From Billgrantia bachuensis (GTDB lineage: Bacteria; Pseudomonadota; Gammaproteobacteria; Pseudomonadales; Halomonadaceae), in contig NZ_JAAQTO010000023.1 in NCBI RefSeq assembly GCF_011742165.1, forward strand, positions 124,001 to 188,000: a stretch of DNA of 64,000 bases, written 5' to 3'. The position numbers and the translations under genes were made by a program. Within the stretch, counting starts at the first letter, position 1. Every line of letters begins with the position of its first letter. Positions 26,414 through 34,906 of this stretch are shown here, in pieces. The notes under the pieces are model-generated. The model was not told the origin of the DNA. It made no database searches and saw nothing but the letters and a program-made list of their open reading frames with translations.

Positions 26414-27673
26414 ATGACCGATTCCACGACGCAGGCGACACTGGGCCGCCGACTGATGGCACGCCTGGACGAGGCCGCGCGCCACTCCCGGCCCGGCCCA
26501 GGCGTCACGCGCCTGTTCTGCTCCGACGAGCATCGTGCGGTACTGGAGCCGATTGCCGACTGGATGCGCCAGGCCGGGCTCACCCCGGAACTCGATGCAT
26601 CCGGCAACCTGATGGGGCGAAATGCGCACGCCATGGCGGGCGAAAAGACACTGATATTGGGCTCCCATCAGGACACGGTCGCCGAGGGGGGCAAGTACGA
26701 TGGCATGCTGGGCGTTGCCCTGCCGCTGCAAGCCCTGCAAGCCCTGAAGGAGACCGGCATCGAGTTGCCCTACGGGGTCGAGGTGGTGGCCTTCGGCGAT
26801 GAGGAAGGCACGCGTTTCCAGTCGACCCTGATCGGCAGCCGCGCCCTGGCCGGCACCTTCGACCCCGCGAGCCTGGAAGCGCGCGACGCCGAGGGCATAT
26901 CACTCAGCGAGGCCCTCGAGGCTTTCGGCGGCAACCCGCAAAAGATTCCTCATCTGGCGCGCAGGCCCGAGTCGGTCATCGGCTTCGTCGAGGTGCATAT
27001 TGAGCAGGGGCCGGTGCTGGAACAGCGTGACCAGGCGGTGGGTGTCGTCACTGCGCTGACCGGGATCGAGCGTCATCGCCTGTGCGTGCGCGGCAGGGCC
27101 GGCCACGCCGGCACCACGCCCATGCCGGGCCGTCGCGACGCTTTGGTGGGCGCAGCCGAGATGGTGGTGGAAGCAGACAGGATACTGAACGCCACCCAGG
27201 ACTTCGTTGGCGTGGTCGGTAAGCTGGAAGTCAGGCCCAACGCCGTTAACGTGATTCCCGCCGAGGTGAACTTCACGCTGGAGCTGCGCTCCCCCGACGC
27301 CGCAGTGCGCGAGCAGGGCCGCGAGGAAATCCTGGACGCCTGCCAGCGGCTTGCCCAGGTGCGTGGGCTCGAGCTGTCGAGCGAGCTCACCTACCAGGCC
27401 GAGGCGGTGGCATGCGCCGAATGGCTGATCGAAGCCCTGGAAAGCGCCTGCGAAGCATGTGGTGAGCCCGCCGAACGCATGTTCAGCGGTGCCGGCCACG
27501 ACGGACTGGCCATGCACGACCTCACCGATATCGGCATGCTCTTCGTACGCTGCAAGGATGGCCTGAGCCACCACCCGGACGAAGCCATCAGCATCGAGGA
27601 CGCCGACCGCGCGACCCGTGTGCTGATGCGCTTCCTCACCAATCTGGGATCGCAAGCTCGCAGCATAAGCTGA
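26414..27673 (+). CDS. M20 family Zn-dependent amidohydrolase (AllC/N-carbamoylase-like)
   Basis: 419-aa cytoplasmic hydrolase. Metal and catalytic residues: His85 and Asp87 in GSHQDTV, Asp96 in KYDGMLG, Glu130-Glu131 in FGDEEG, His195 in VEVHIEQGP, and the late GAGHDGLAM and SHHPDE. This pattern belongs to the allantoate amidohydrolase/N-carbamoyl-amino-acid hydrolase/beta-ureidopropionase group. The middle dimerisation domain (HAGTTPMPGRRDALVGA) is present. AGGAGAG precedes the ATG. Last gene of the operon; converges on the GntR gene 19 bases away. It probably hydrolyses a carbamoyl or ureido compound delivered by the permease. Confidence 0.88.
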   Translation: MTDSTTQATLGRRLMARLDEAARHSRPGPGVTRLFCSDEHRAVLEPIADWMRQAGLTPELDASGNLMGRNAHAMAGEKTLILGSHQDTVAEGGKYDGMLGVALPLQALQALKETGIELPYGVEVVAFGDEEGTRFQSTLIGSRALAGTFDPASLEARDAEGISLSEALEAFGGNPQKIPHLARRPESVIGFVEVHIEQGPVLEQRDQAVGVVTALTGIERHRLCVRGRAGHAGTTPMPGRRDALVGAAEMVVEADRILNATQDFVGVVGKLEVRPNAVNVIPAEVNFTLELRSPDAAVREQGREEILDACQRLAQVRGLELSSELTYQAEAVACAEWLIEALESACEACGEPAERMFSGAGHDGLAMHDLTDIGMLFVRCKDGLSHHPDEAISIEDADRATRVLMRFLTNLGSQARSIS

Positions 27674-27692
27674 CCTCAGGCAAGGCGCGGCA

Positions 27693-28439
27693 TCAGTCGG
27701 TCAGGAAGCCGCGCCGAACCTGGGCCTCGTTGTCGTTCATTACCGCCTGTGCCGAAAGCATGTGTTCCCGCATGAGCTCACGGGCCAGGTCGGCATCGCC
27801 CGCTTCGATGGCATCCAGGAGCCGCGCATGATATTGGCAGCCGGTGGGACCGATCTGGTGATCCCCTGGCTCGTAGAGCCGGCGATAGACAGTCAGGTCG
27901 GAGAGCACCTGTACGGTGAAGCGGATGATGAACGACAGCAGCGGATTGCCCCCCGCCAGCTCGGCCAGCATCTCGTGGAAGTGCAGTGAGTCGATATGCT
28001 GCTGGCGCTCGGTCTCCATGTCGGGGGCCGGCGTGGCGTAGGTGTGCAGGCTTTCACGCAGGCGAGCCAGATCGTCGGCACCGACCTTGCCGGCCAGCGA
28101 AGCGGCGAGCTCGGGCTCCAGCGCCAGGCGGATCTGGTAGATGTCCCGAATCGAGATGTCCTGGAAATAGAAGTAGTGACTGAGCAGCGAGGTCGCCTTG
28201 GCCTCGCTCATCCGACAGACGAAAACGCCGCCCCCCGGGCCGGTACGCGTCACCACCAACCCCTGTGCTTCCAGCACTCGTGTGCTCTCGCGAATGGTGC
28301 CCTTGGATACGCCCAGGGTTTCCATCAGCTCAGCCTCGCCGGGCAGGCGATCGCCCGGCATCAACTGGCGCTCCACGATCCAGCCCTTGATGGTGTCCGC
28401 GACATGGTAGGGAAGGCGACGCGATGCAGAACCAGCCAT
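27693..28439 (-). CDS. GntR family transcriptional regulator, FadR/FCD subfamily
   Basis: 248-aa regulator. The winged helix spans residues ~10-75 (LPGEAELMETLGVSKGTIRE, TRTGPGGGVFV). The FCD effector domain follows, with helices containing IYQIRLALEPELAASLAGKV and LHFHEMLAELAGGNP, whose Asp/His residues usually bind a metal or carboxylate ligand. The start at 28439 begins the family N-terminus; the longer frame adds an unrelated 38 residues. It is convergent with the amidohydrolase gene and probably regulates that operon through the palindrome at 24224. Confidence 0.87.
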   Translation of the reverse strand: MAGSASRRLPYHVADTIKGWIVERQLMPGDRLPGEAELMETLGVSKGTIRESTRVLEAQGLVVTRTGPGGGVFVCRMSEAKATSLLSHYFYFQDISIRDIYQIRLALEPELAASLAGKVGADDLARLRESLHTYATPAPDMETERQQHIDSLHFHEMLAELAGGNPLLSFIIRFTVQVLSDLTVYRRLYEPGDHQIGPTGCQYHARLLDAIEAGDADLARELMREHMLSAQAVMNDNEAQVRRGFLTD

Positions 28440-28596
28440 TGCTTCTCTCGTGCAACACAGGGAAACCAAGGGTAAGCCATTCATCGGGAAGCGAACAGAG
28501 CACAGCCGATTCCGACTCTGCTCGGCGAGCCTTCGACCCGTTCGGCCCACCATGCCACAGCCGCGCCACTGATTGAGGTGCAGCGGCTTGGCTCAC

Positions 28597-29577
28597 TCAC
28601 CCTTCCTGCCTGGCTTCCTCCTTCTTCCGCTTCAGGCCGCGCCGTTCCAGCACCAGATAGACCAGGAAAGCCGCCGTCAGTGGCAGCAGGAAGTAGAGGG
28701 CCCGGTAGCCGATCAGCGCGGCGAGTATCTGGCTCGGGGCAACGTGGTGCTGCAGCAGGGCAAGGAACACCGCTTCCAGCACGCCGAGGCCGGCTGGGAT
28801 GTGGGTGACGACCCCGGCGATCGAGCTGATCAGCAGAATGCCGAGAATGCTGGGGAAGAACAGCCCTTGCGGTAGCAGCAGGTAGATCAGCGCCGACATC
28901 AACGACCAGTTCGCCGCACCCAGGGCAGCCTGCATCAGCGCCAGCCGGAGCGGCGGAAGAACGATCTCATGGCCGCGCACGTGCCATGCGCGCCGCTTGG
29001 AGAAGCGACAGGCAGCCAGGTAAGCGAAGGAGACCGCCAGCAGCCCGAAGCCGATGAACTGCAAGCCGGTGGCACCGATTTCCCAGTTCTGCGGCAGCGA
29101 GAGCAGGCGAAAAGAGAAGACGATACCAGCGAGAATCATGTAGCCCAGCCAATTGGCGATCAGGCTGATGCTGAGGATGCGGGTGACGGTACCCACGCCG
29201 AGGCCCAGGCGGGTATAGAGCCGATAGCGCATGGCCAGGCCGCCCACCCAGGCCCCCAGGTTGAGATTGAACGAGTAGCATACGAAGGCAACCAGCAGAA
29301 CGCGCCCGGCCGACAGTCCATGGCCGGTGTACTTCTTGCCCAGCAGGTCGTAGCTGCAGAAGGCGGTATAGCTGGCCGCGGTAATGCCCACCCCGGCGAC
29401 CAGCATCAGCGGGCTGTAGCCTCGCAGGGTCGCGATGACTTCGGGCCAGTCGACGTTGCGGGCCAGCGAAAACAGCAGCACCGCAACCAGTACGAAGAAG
29501 ACCAGCGTGACGCCACGCTTCAACCAGCGTCGCCAGGTCCGGGACGGTTTGAGCCTTTCGGTGGCGGGAACTTTCAT
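28597..29577 (-). CDS. ybhN: YbhN/UPF0104 family membrane protein (LPG synthase TM-domain like)
   Basis: 326-aa inner-membrane protein with eight or so helices. The family features include YTAFCSYDLLGKKYTGHGLS, YSFNLNLGAWVGGLAMRYRL, and ITHIPAGLGVLEAVFLALL-type helix near the C-terminus (read here as VVTHIPAGLGVLEAVFLALL). This is the UPF0104/AglD family, related to the flippase domain of lysylphosphatidylglycerol synthase. It is the last gene of a ybhP-clsB-ybhN block, the same order as in E. coli, 18 bases after clsB. A lipid-transport role is inferred. Confidence 0.85.
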   Translation of the reverse strand: MKVPATERLKPSRTWRRWLKRGVTLVFFVLVAVLLFSLARNVDWPEVIATLRGYSPLMLVAGVGITAASYTAFCSYDLLGKKYTGHGLSAGRVLLVAFVCYSFNLNLGAWVGGLAMRYRLYTRLGLGVGTVTRILSISLIANWLGYMILAGIVFSFRLLSLPQNWEIGATGLQFIGFGLLAVSFAYLAACRFSKRRAWHVRGHEIVLPPLRLALMQAALGAANWSLMSALIYLLLPQGLFFPSILGILLISSIAGVVTHIPAGLGVLEAVFLALLQHHVAPSQILAALIGYRALYFLLPLTAAFLVYLVLERRGLKRKKEEARQEG

Positions 29578-29595
29578 GTCGTTACCTCGCTGGCC

Positions 29596-30795
29596 TCAAC
29601 GCAGAGCCCGCTTCTTCGGTCGCTCTTTCGGGGTCAACGGCTCGAGCCTGGGAGAATGGCCAGGGCTCCAACCCGCACTGAGAGGGAAGTGGCGCAGGAA
29701 ATGGAAACTCACGAACATCAGCGGCGCCCGCCACCAGCGCCCCTTTTCCGCGGCTTCGGGCGTGATCATGCGGCAGCTGTTCTCGATCAGCTCGGTCAAG
29801 TGTTCATGGATCTGCCGATTGAGTCCCGTATCGCGGATGAACAGGTTGGCTTCGAGGTTCAGCGACAGGCTGAGCGGGTCGAGATTGCTCGACCCCACAG
29901 TCGCCCAGTCGTCATCGGCGATGGCGATCTTGCCATGCAGGGGGTGTTCCTTGTACTCGTAGATACGTATGCCGTCCTTGAGCAGGTAGCTGTACAACGA
30001 GCTGGAGAACATCCTCGCCCAAGGCATGTCGGGGCGGCCCTGGAGAATCAGGGTTACCTCCACCCCCCGCCGGGCGGCGTTTCGCAGTTCCCGCCAGAGG
30101 TGGTAGCTGGGAAAGAAATAGGCGTTGGCGATCAGCAGTCGCGACCTTGCCGTTCGAATCGCTTCCAGGTAGTGATCTTCGATATCGGTGCGATGCAGAT
30201 GGTTGTCGCGAACGGCCAAGCGCATGGCGGCCTGCCCGACGGGTGAGGTATCGCCGAGGCGCTGCGGCAACCCCTCTACCGCCTGGTGCTCCAACAGCAG
30301 TGTCGTGGCGGCGCGGCGGATGTCCTCGACGACCGGCCCGCGCACGCGTATGCCATAGTCCTGTTTGCCCATGGCGTACTTCTCGGGCAGGTGGTCCCAG
30401 CCGAAATTGATCCCGCTGATGTAGGCCACCTCTCCGTCGATCACAATGATCTTGCGATGCAGGCGGCGAAACAGGTTGGTACGCACGCCCAGGCGGCGAG
30501 GGCGAGGATCGTAGATATGCATGTTCACGCCGGCGTCGGTCAGCTCGGCGATATAGTCACTGCTCAGGTCCGCCGTGCCGTAGCCGTCCACTGTGACGTC
30601 GATGCGCACCTCTCGGGCAGCGGCTTCGAGTAGGGCCTCTTTCAGCCCTTGGCCGACCTCGTCATCGAAAATGATGAACGTCTCGATCAGTATTTCACGC
30701 CGCGCCGAGCGAATCGCCTCGAACACATCAGGGAAGTACTGGCTTCCATTGATCAACAGTTCGGCTTGATTGCCTTCCTTCCATTGGAAATTCAC
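29596..30795 (-). CDS. clsB: Cardiolipin synthase B
   Basis: 399-aa phospholipase D superfamily enzyme that makes cardiolipin from phosphatidyl donors at the inner membrane. Two HKD motifs are intact: His113/Lys115/Asp120 (HRKIIVIDG) and His287/Lys289/Asp294 ([10 protein letters not shown]). There is no N-terminal transmembrane helix, as in ClsB. The GTG at 30795 is chosen because it overlaps the ybhP-type stop by four bases and length then matches E. coli ClsB (413 aa). The longer frame upstream is antisense of the nuclease gene. Middle gene of ybhP-clsB-ybhN. Confidence 0.9.
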   Translation of the reverse strand: MNFQWKEGNQAELLINGSQYFPDVFEAIRSARREILIETFIIFDDEVGQGLKEALLEAAAREVRIDVTVDGYGTADLSSDYIAELTDAGVNMHIYDPRPRRLGVRTNLFRRLHRKIIVIDGEVAYISGINFGWDHLPEKYAMGKQDYGIRVRGPVVEDIRRAATTLLLEHQAVEGLPQRLGDTSPVGQAAMRLAVRDNHLHRTDIEDHYLEAIRTARSRLLIANAYFFPSYHLWRELRNAARRGVEVTLILQGRPDMPWARMFSSSLYSYLLKDGIRIYEYKEHPLHGKIAIADDDWATVGSSNLDPLSLSLNLEANLFIRDTGLNRQIHEHLTELIENSCRMITPEAAEKGRWWRAPLMFVSFHFLRHFPLSAGWSPGHSPRLEPLTPKERPKKRALR

Positions 30796-31610
30796 AGGCC
30801 TATCTCTGCAATGAGTGGAACATGATCGGAGAGATGCGACCATGGCTTGCGATAAAGGGCTCTTGGGTTTCGGCACGAGGCGCGACGGACGTATATCCGG
30901 TCCAGACACAACAGCGGCCAACGCGCCGGGAACGTTCTCGCCGGGCGCCCCTGGCAATCCATGAACGCTTCGCGCAGCCCGCAGTCGGCGAGCACGCCGT
31001 CGGCTTTCAGACTCCAGTCGTTGAAGTCTCCCGCAACGATGACCGTTTCCTCGTCGGGTAGAGAATCCAGCAGTTCGCACAGCAGCTGCAACTGCTGCAG
31101 GCGATGCTTGTGGCGCAGCCCAAGATGGACGCAAATCGCATGCACCGCGGGCTGTCCGGGAACCGCCAATTGACAGTGCAGAAGCCCTCGTCTTTCGGTG
31201 CCATGGATGGAGACATCCCTGTTCTCGTACTCAAGAATCGGGTAACGGGACAGCAGGGCGTTGCCATGGTCGCCGTCGGGGTAGACGGCGTTGCGGCCGT
31301 AGGCGAAGTCGGGCCACATGGTATCGGCCAGGTACTCGTACTGCGGCACGCCCGGCCAGTCCCGGTAGCGAAGGGAGTGCTTCTTGTGTTCGCCGTGTAC
31401 CTCCTGCAGAAACACCATATCGGCCGATAAGGTGGTCACGGCATCGCGCAGCTCCGGCAGGATATGACGACGATTGAACACATTGAAGCCCTTGTGCACG
31501 TTGATCGTCATGACCTGCAGCGACTTCACCGGCGCTGCCTGTTGTACCTCCCGTTGCGGCGTCCTGTCCGTCACGCTCACTACCGGCATCCTTTTCCCGC
31601 TGATTGACAT
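30792..31610 (-). CDS. ybhP: Endonuclease/exonuclease/phosphatase family protein, YbhP-like
   Basis: 272-aa EEP-fold hydrolase with NVHKGF, Glu in [16 protein letters not shown] and the terminal HLSDHVPL, the expected metal and catalytic residues. It is first in a block matching E. coli ybhP-clsB-ybhN, and its stop overlaps the clsB start. The start at 31610 has GGAAG at a suitable distance; an in-frame ATG at 31625 is the alternative. The N-terminal ~30 residues are polar and variable. By context it may act on a phospholipid head group rather than on DNA, but this is not shown. Confidence 0.82.
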   Translation of the reverse strand: MSISGKRMPVVSVTDRTPQREVQQAAPVKSLQVMTINVHKGFNVFNRRHILPELRDAVTTLSADMVFLQEVHGEHKKHSLRYRDWPGVPQYEYLADTMWPDFAYGRNAVYPDGDHGNALLSRYPILEYENRDVSIHGTERRGLLHCQLAVPGQPAVHAICVHLGLRHKHRLQQLQLLCELLDSLPDEETVIVAGDFNDWSLKADGVLADCGLREAFMDCQGRPARTFPARWPLLCLDRIYVRRASCRNPRALYRKPWSHLSDHVPLIAEIGL

Positions 31611-31753
31611 GGCACTTCCAGCCATTCGCTCGGAGAAAGCTTAGCAGTAGAAGCCGCGACAGGCGCAAGTCCGTCAGGCCCCTTCACTGCGGCTTGCTCT
31701 TGTCCGGATTTGCTGCTGGGATACGAGCCGGCGCACGACGAAGGAGTGAGCGA

Positions 31754-31978
31754 GTGAAGCCCGAGGACCTGGAAAAGCTGGTCACCCGCAGAATGCCGTT
31801 CGGCAAGTACGAAGGCCGGCTGATCGCCGACCTGCCGGGGCCCTACCTCAACTGGTTCGCCCGGGAGGGCTTTCCGCCCGGCGAGATCGGCGAACTGCTG
31901 CACCTGATGCATGAGATCGATCACAATGGCCTTGGCTCGCTGCTCGATCCGCTGCGCCAAGGCGAGGAGCGTGACTAG
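31754..31978 (+). CDS. DUF3820 family protein
   Basis: 74-aa protein. The sequence RRMPFGKYEGRLIADLPGPY followed by LNWFAREGFP is the DUF3820 signature. It starts at GTG 31754, nine bases after AAGGAG. Its stop overlaps the convergent gene's stop by four bases. DUF3820 proteins are short, soluble and uncharacterised; the domain also occurs fused to exonucleases, which suggests a nucleic-acid link. Confidence 0.78.
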   Translation: MKPEDLEKLVTRRMPFGKYEGRLIADLPGPYLNWFAREGFPPGEIGELLHLMHEIDHNGLGSLLDPLRQGEERD

Positions 31979-32316
31979 CGCCTACCTCGGGCGGCCAGCG
32001 CGCGCTGGAACTCCTCGTGATACGCCTCGGCATGCCGGGAGGGGTCGACGGGGAAACGATCCAATGCCACGGCCAGCTCGAAGAAACCTGGCGCCGGCAG
32101 GTTGCCTCGCCTGCTTACCACCAATGCGGCGATAAAGGGGCGGCCCTGCTCGGCATCCTCGCGCATCAGTGCTTCGAGCGCCTGGGCCACCTGCTGGATG
32201 GTACGCGGCGGCGTGAGCCCCAGCGCTTCGGCGAGCTGCTGGTAGGTCATCGGCAGCGAGTCCGTAGGGGCGGCTTCGAGCAGTTGGCGGGCCTGGCGTG
32301 CGTTAATCCCGCACAC
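31975..32316 (-). CDS. Hypothetical protein with helix-turn-helix-like N-terminus
   Basis: 113-aa protein that I do not recognise. The middle reads LPMTYQQLAEALGLTPPRTI followed by QQVAQALEALMREDAEQG, which looks like a helix-turn-helix; then FIAALVVSRRGNLPAPGFFE and a helical tail ending in ARGRR. I set the start at GTG 32316, with GGAGAGGG upstream; this overlaps the end of the DUF427 gene by 14 bases, suggesting translational coupling. A longer reading begins at TTG 32346. Codon use looks like that of its neighbours. Confidence 0.55.
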   Translation of the reverse strand: MCGINARQARQLLEAAPTDSLPMTYQQLAEALGLTPPRTIQQVAQALEALMREDAEQGRPFIAALVVSRRGNLPAPGFFELAVALDRFPVDPSRHAEAYHEEFQRALAARGRR

Positions 32317-32680
32317 GCTGCTCGACCCTCTCCGTATCGAAGGCAAGCCTCCCGGCTATTGCCGCCATGGCTTCGAATGGCGTTTCGTAGCTCCAGGCGA
32401 CGTCGCGGAGACTTTCGCCATTGAGGACGACCGCGAAATAGCTGGCATCGCCCTTGAAGGGGCAGTGCGTGACGGTATCGGTGCGCTCGAGACGCTCCAT
32501 GGCCACGTCCTCCCGCGGCAGGTACAGCCGGGGAGGATAGCCGGTTTCGCGCAGCTCGATGGCATTGCGGGTATCGGCGAGCAATACGTCGCCGGCCCGG
32601 ACCTGGACCTGCCGGTCATGCGAGTGCAGCGAGATGCGGCCTTTGGGATCGTGATTCGGGTCGTTAGGAGACGCTGTCAT
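32303..32680 (-). CDS. DUF427 domain protein
   Basis: 125-aa protein. YLPREDVAMERLERTDTVTH, CPFKGDASYFAV and VAWSYETPFEAMAAIAGRLA are the DUF427 pattern, a small beta-tent fold with unknown function. Upstream is the Tat-exported SDR gene, 11 bases away, and downstream the unknown HTH-like gene overlaps it. The three may be one operon. Confidence 0.82.
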   Translation of the reverse strand: MTASPNDPNHDPKGRISLHSHDRQVQVRAGDVLLADTRNAIELRETGYPPRLYLPREDVAMERLERTDTVTHCPFKGDASYFAVVLNGESLRDVAWSYETPFEAMAAIAGRLAFDTERVEQRVRD

Positions 32681-32691
32681 GGGTCACCTCG

Positions 32692-33750
32692 TTACGGGCC
32701 GCCTCTGCCGCCCGTGGCGCTATACACGTGGCCGGTAGCGTAGCTGGACTCCTGCGAGGCGAGCAGCACGTAGAGGCCGGAGAGTTCCACCGGTTGGCCG
32801 GGGCGCCCCATCGGCGTTTCCTCGCCGAAGGTGGTCACGTTTTCCTGGGGCTGGCCGCCGCTCGGCTGGAGCGGGGTCCAGAACGGACCGGGAGCCACGG
32901 CGTTCACCCTGATGCCCTGGTCGGCGACCTGCTTGGCCAGGCATTTGGTGAAGTTGACGATCGCCGCCTTGGTCATCGAGTAGTCGAGCAGAATTTCGGG
33001 TGGATCGTAGGCCACCACCGAGGCGGTGTTGATGATCGAGGCGCCCGCCTCGAGGTGCGGCATGGCGGCCTGGGTGATCCACAGCATGGCGTAGAGGTTG
33101 GTCTTCATGGTGGCATCGAAGTCCTCGGTGCTGATGTCCGTGATCGAGGACCTCCACTGCTGCCGGGCGGCATTGTTGACCAGGATGTCGAGCCCGCCGA
33201 GCTGCTCCACTGCCGATTCGACCAGCTCGCGACAGAAGGGCTCCTCGCGGATGTCGCCGGGAATGGCCACGGCCGTGCGTCCTTCCGCTTCTATCAGCTC
33301 GATCACTTCGCGGGCGTCCGACTCCTCCGCTTCCAGATAATTGATCGCCACGTCGGCACCTTCGCGGGCATAGGCGATCGCCGCGGCCCGACCTATGCCC
33401 GAGTCGCCGCCGGTGATCAACGCCTTGCGCCCCGTCAGCCGGCCGCTGCCCAGGTAGCTCTCTTCGCCGTGGTCGGGGCGCGGCTCCATCTCGCTGGCCA
33501 GCCCCGGCCACTCCTGCGGCTGCTCGGGAAACGGCGGCTTGGGATACTGCTCGGTGGGGTCCTGCTTCTGCAGCAGGAGCAGGGATCCGTTCCCGGCGCT
33601 GGCTGCGGCGCCCTGCCCTTCGGTCTGTGAAGTGGACGGGGACGACTGCTGACCAAGTGCCGGCCCGGCCACCGCCGCGGCGGCCGCTCCCGAGGCCAGG
33701 CCACCGACGATCTGCCGGCGAGTGGGGTCGAAAGCTTGATCGGATGGCAT
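32692..33750 (-). CDS. SDR family oxidoreductase with Tat-type signal, YghA-like
   Basis: 352-aa extended-N-terminus SDR. A twin-arginine signal is visible (DPTRRQIVGGLASGAAAAAV, Arg11-Arg12), so the protein is probably exported folded with its cofactor. After a low-complexity linker (to ~residue 60) come TGGDSGIG (113-120), NNAA (192-195), Ser244, Tyr257 and Lys261. The form resembles E. coli YghA and Bacillus YhdF/YhxC-type general stress dehydrogenases. GGGAGGTG precedes the ATG. It probably forms an operon with DUF427. The periplasmic location of an NAD(P) enzyme is unusual. Confidence 0.83.
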   Translation of the reverse strand: MPSDQAFDPTRRQIVGGLASGAAAAAVAGPALGQQSSPSTSQTEGQGAAASAGNGSLLLLQKQDPTEQYPKPPFPEQPQEWPGLASEMEPRPDHGEESYLGSGRLTGRKALITGGDSGIGRAAAIAYAREGADVAINYLEAEESDAREVIELIEAEGRTAVAIPGDIREEPFCRELVESAVEQLGGLDILVNNAARQQWRSSITDISTEDFDATMKTNLYAMLWITQAAMPHLEAGASIINTASVVAYDPPEILLDYSMTKAAIVNFTKCLAKQVADQGIRVNAVAPGPFWTPLQPSGGQPQENVTTFGEETPMGRPGQPVELSGLYVLLASQESSYATGHVYSATGGRGGP

Positions 33751-33847
33751 TGCGACACCTCCCTGTCGTGCGGCTGCGATGACTTCTCACTAAGACCCTA
33801 GCCCGAGCCGACAGGAATACAATCCACGGGAGGTAACCGTATGTTGC

Positions 33848-34783
33848 TCAGGAAGCGGCTCGTCGCCTGAGCGCCCCCACGCCGGTCACTACCGCCAGTA
33901 TCACGGCCCCCGCCAGAGCACCCAGGCCGGCATTCAGCGCCGTCTCGCTGAGCGGCCCGAGGATCGTACCGACACTGGGCAGATCGGCCGCGACGTGGGC
34001 CAGGGCCTCGACCCCGTGGTGAACGACTGGCAGCCCGTGGGCCAGGATGCCGCCGCCGACCATGAACATGGCCGCGGTACCGATCACCGAGAGCGACTTC
34101 ATCAGGTAGGGTGCCATGCGCACGATGGCGCCCCCCGCCGCCCGGGCCGGCGCAGCACGCTGGCGGCTGAGCAAGAGCCCGAGGTCGTCGAGCTTGACGA
34201 TGCCGGCCACCACGCCGTAGACGCCGACGGTCATGATCAGCCCGATGCCCACCAGCACCGCGACCTGCTGCATGAAGGGCACTCCGGCCACGCTGCCCAG
34301 GGTGATGGCGATGATCTCCGCCGATAGGATGAAATCGGTGCGCACCGCCCCCTTGATCTTGTCGCGCTCCAGCGCCACCACATCGGCGTTCGGGTCGGAG
34401 AGGGTCTGCACGAGCCGTTCGTGGGCCTGCTCGGTGTCGGCCTTGCTATGCGTGAAGGCGTGAAAGAGCTTCTCGGCGCCCTCGTAGCAGAGGAAAGCGC
34501 CCCCCAGCATCAGCAGCGGTGTCACGGCCCAAGGAGCGATGGCGCTGATCAGCAGCGCCGCAGGCACCAGAATCGCCTTGTTGCGCAGCGATCCCTTGGC
34601 CACCGCCCACACCACCGGCAGTTCACGATCGGCCTTCACCCCGCTCACCTGCTGGGCGTTCAGGGCCAGGTCGTCGCCGAGCACCCCGGCGGTCTTCTTG
34701 ACTGCCATCTTGGTCATCAACGAGACGTCATCGAGGATGGTGGCGATATCGTCGATCAGCGTGAGTAGGCTTGCTCCGGCCAC
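33848..34783 (-). CDS. DUF808 family membrane protein (YedI-like)
   Basis: 311-aa inner-membrane protein. The N-terminus ([20 protein letters not shown]) and [26 protein letters not shown]-type helix (region ~residues 85-110) followed by the [10 protein letters not shown] loop identify DUF808. Six or more helices. It begins at GTG 34783. Single gene, read leftward, with 97 bases to the Tat-SDR start. Function unknown. Confidence 0.83.
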   Translation of the reverse strand: [311 protein letters not shown]

Positions 34784-34906
34784 AGTCTGTCGTCCTGTTT
34801 ATTGAAGGGACGTGTCATTGAGGGGACGTGGCGACAGTATCGCCAACTGCCTCTCGCTACGAGCACCCGCGCGCCCGGTGCGGTAGGCAGGCGATGTTGT
34901 CTTTGC

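Noticed and set aside
29596..31134. Reading clsB as a 512-aa protein
   Set aside because: The extra N-terminal part is antisense-free but out of frame with the nuclease gene and lacks similarity; GTG 30795 overlaps the ybhP-type stop and gives the normal ClsB length.
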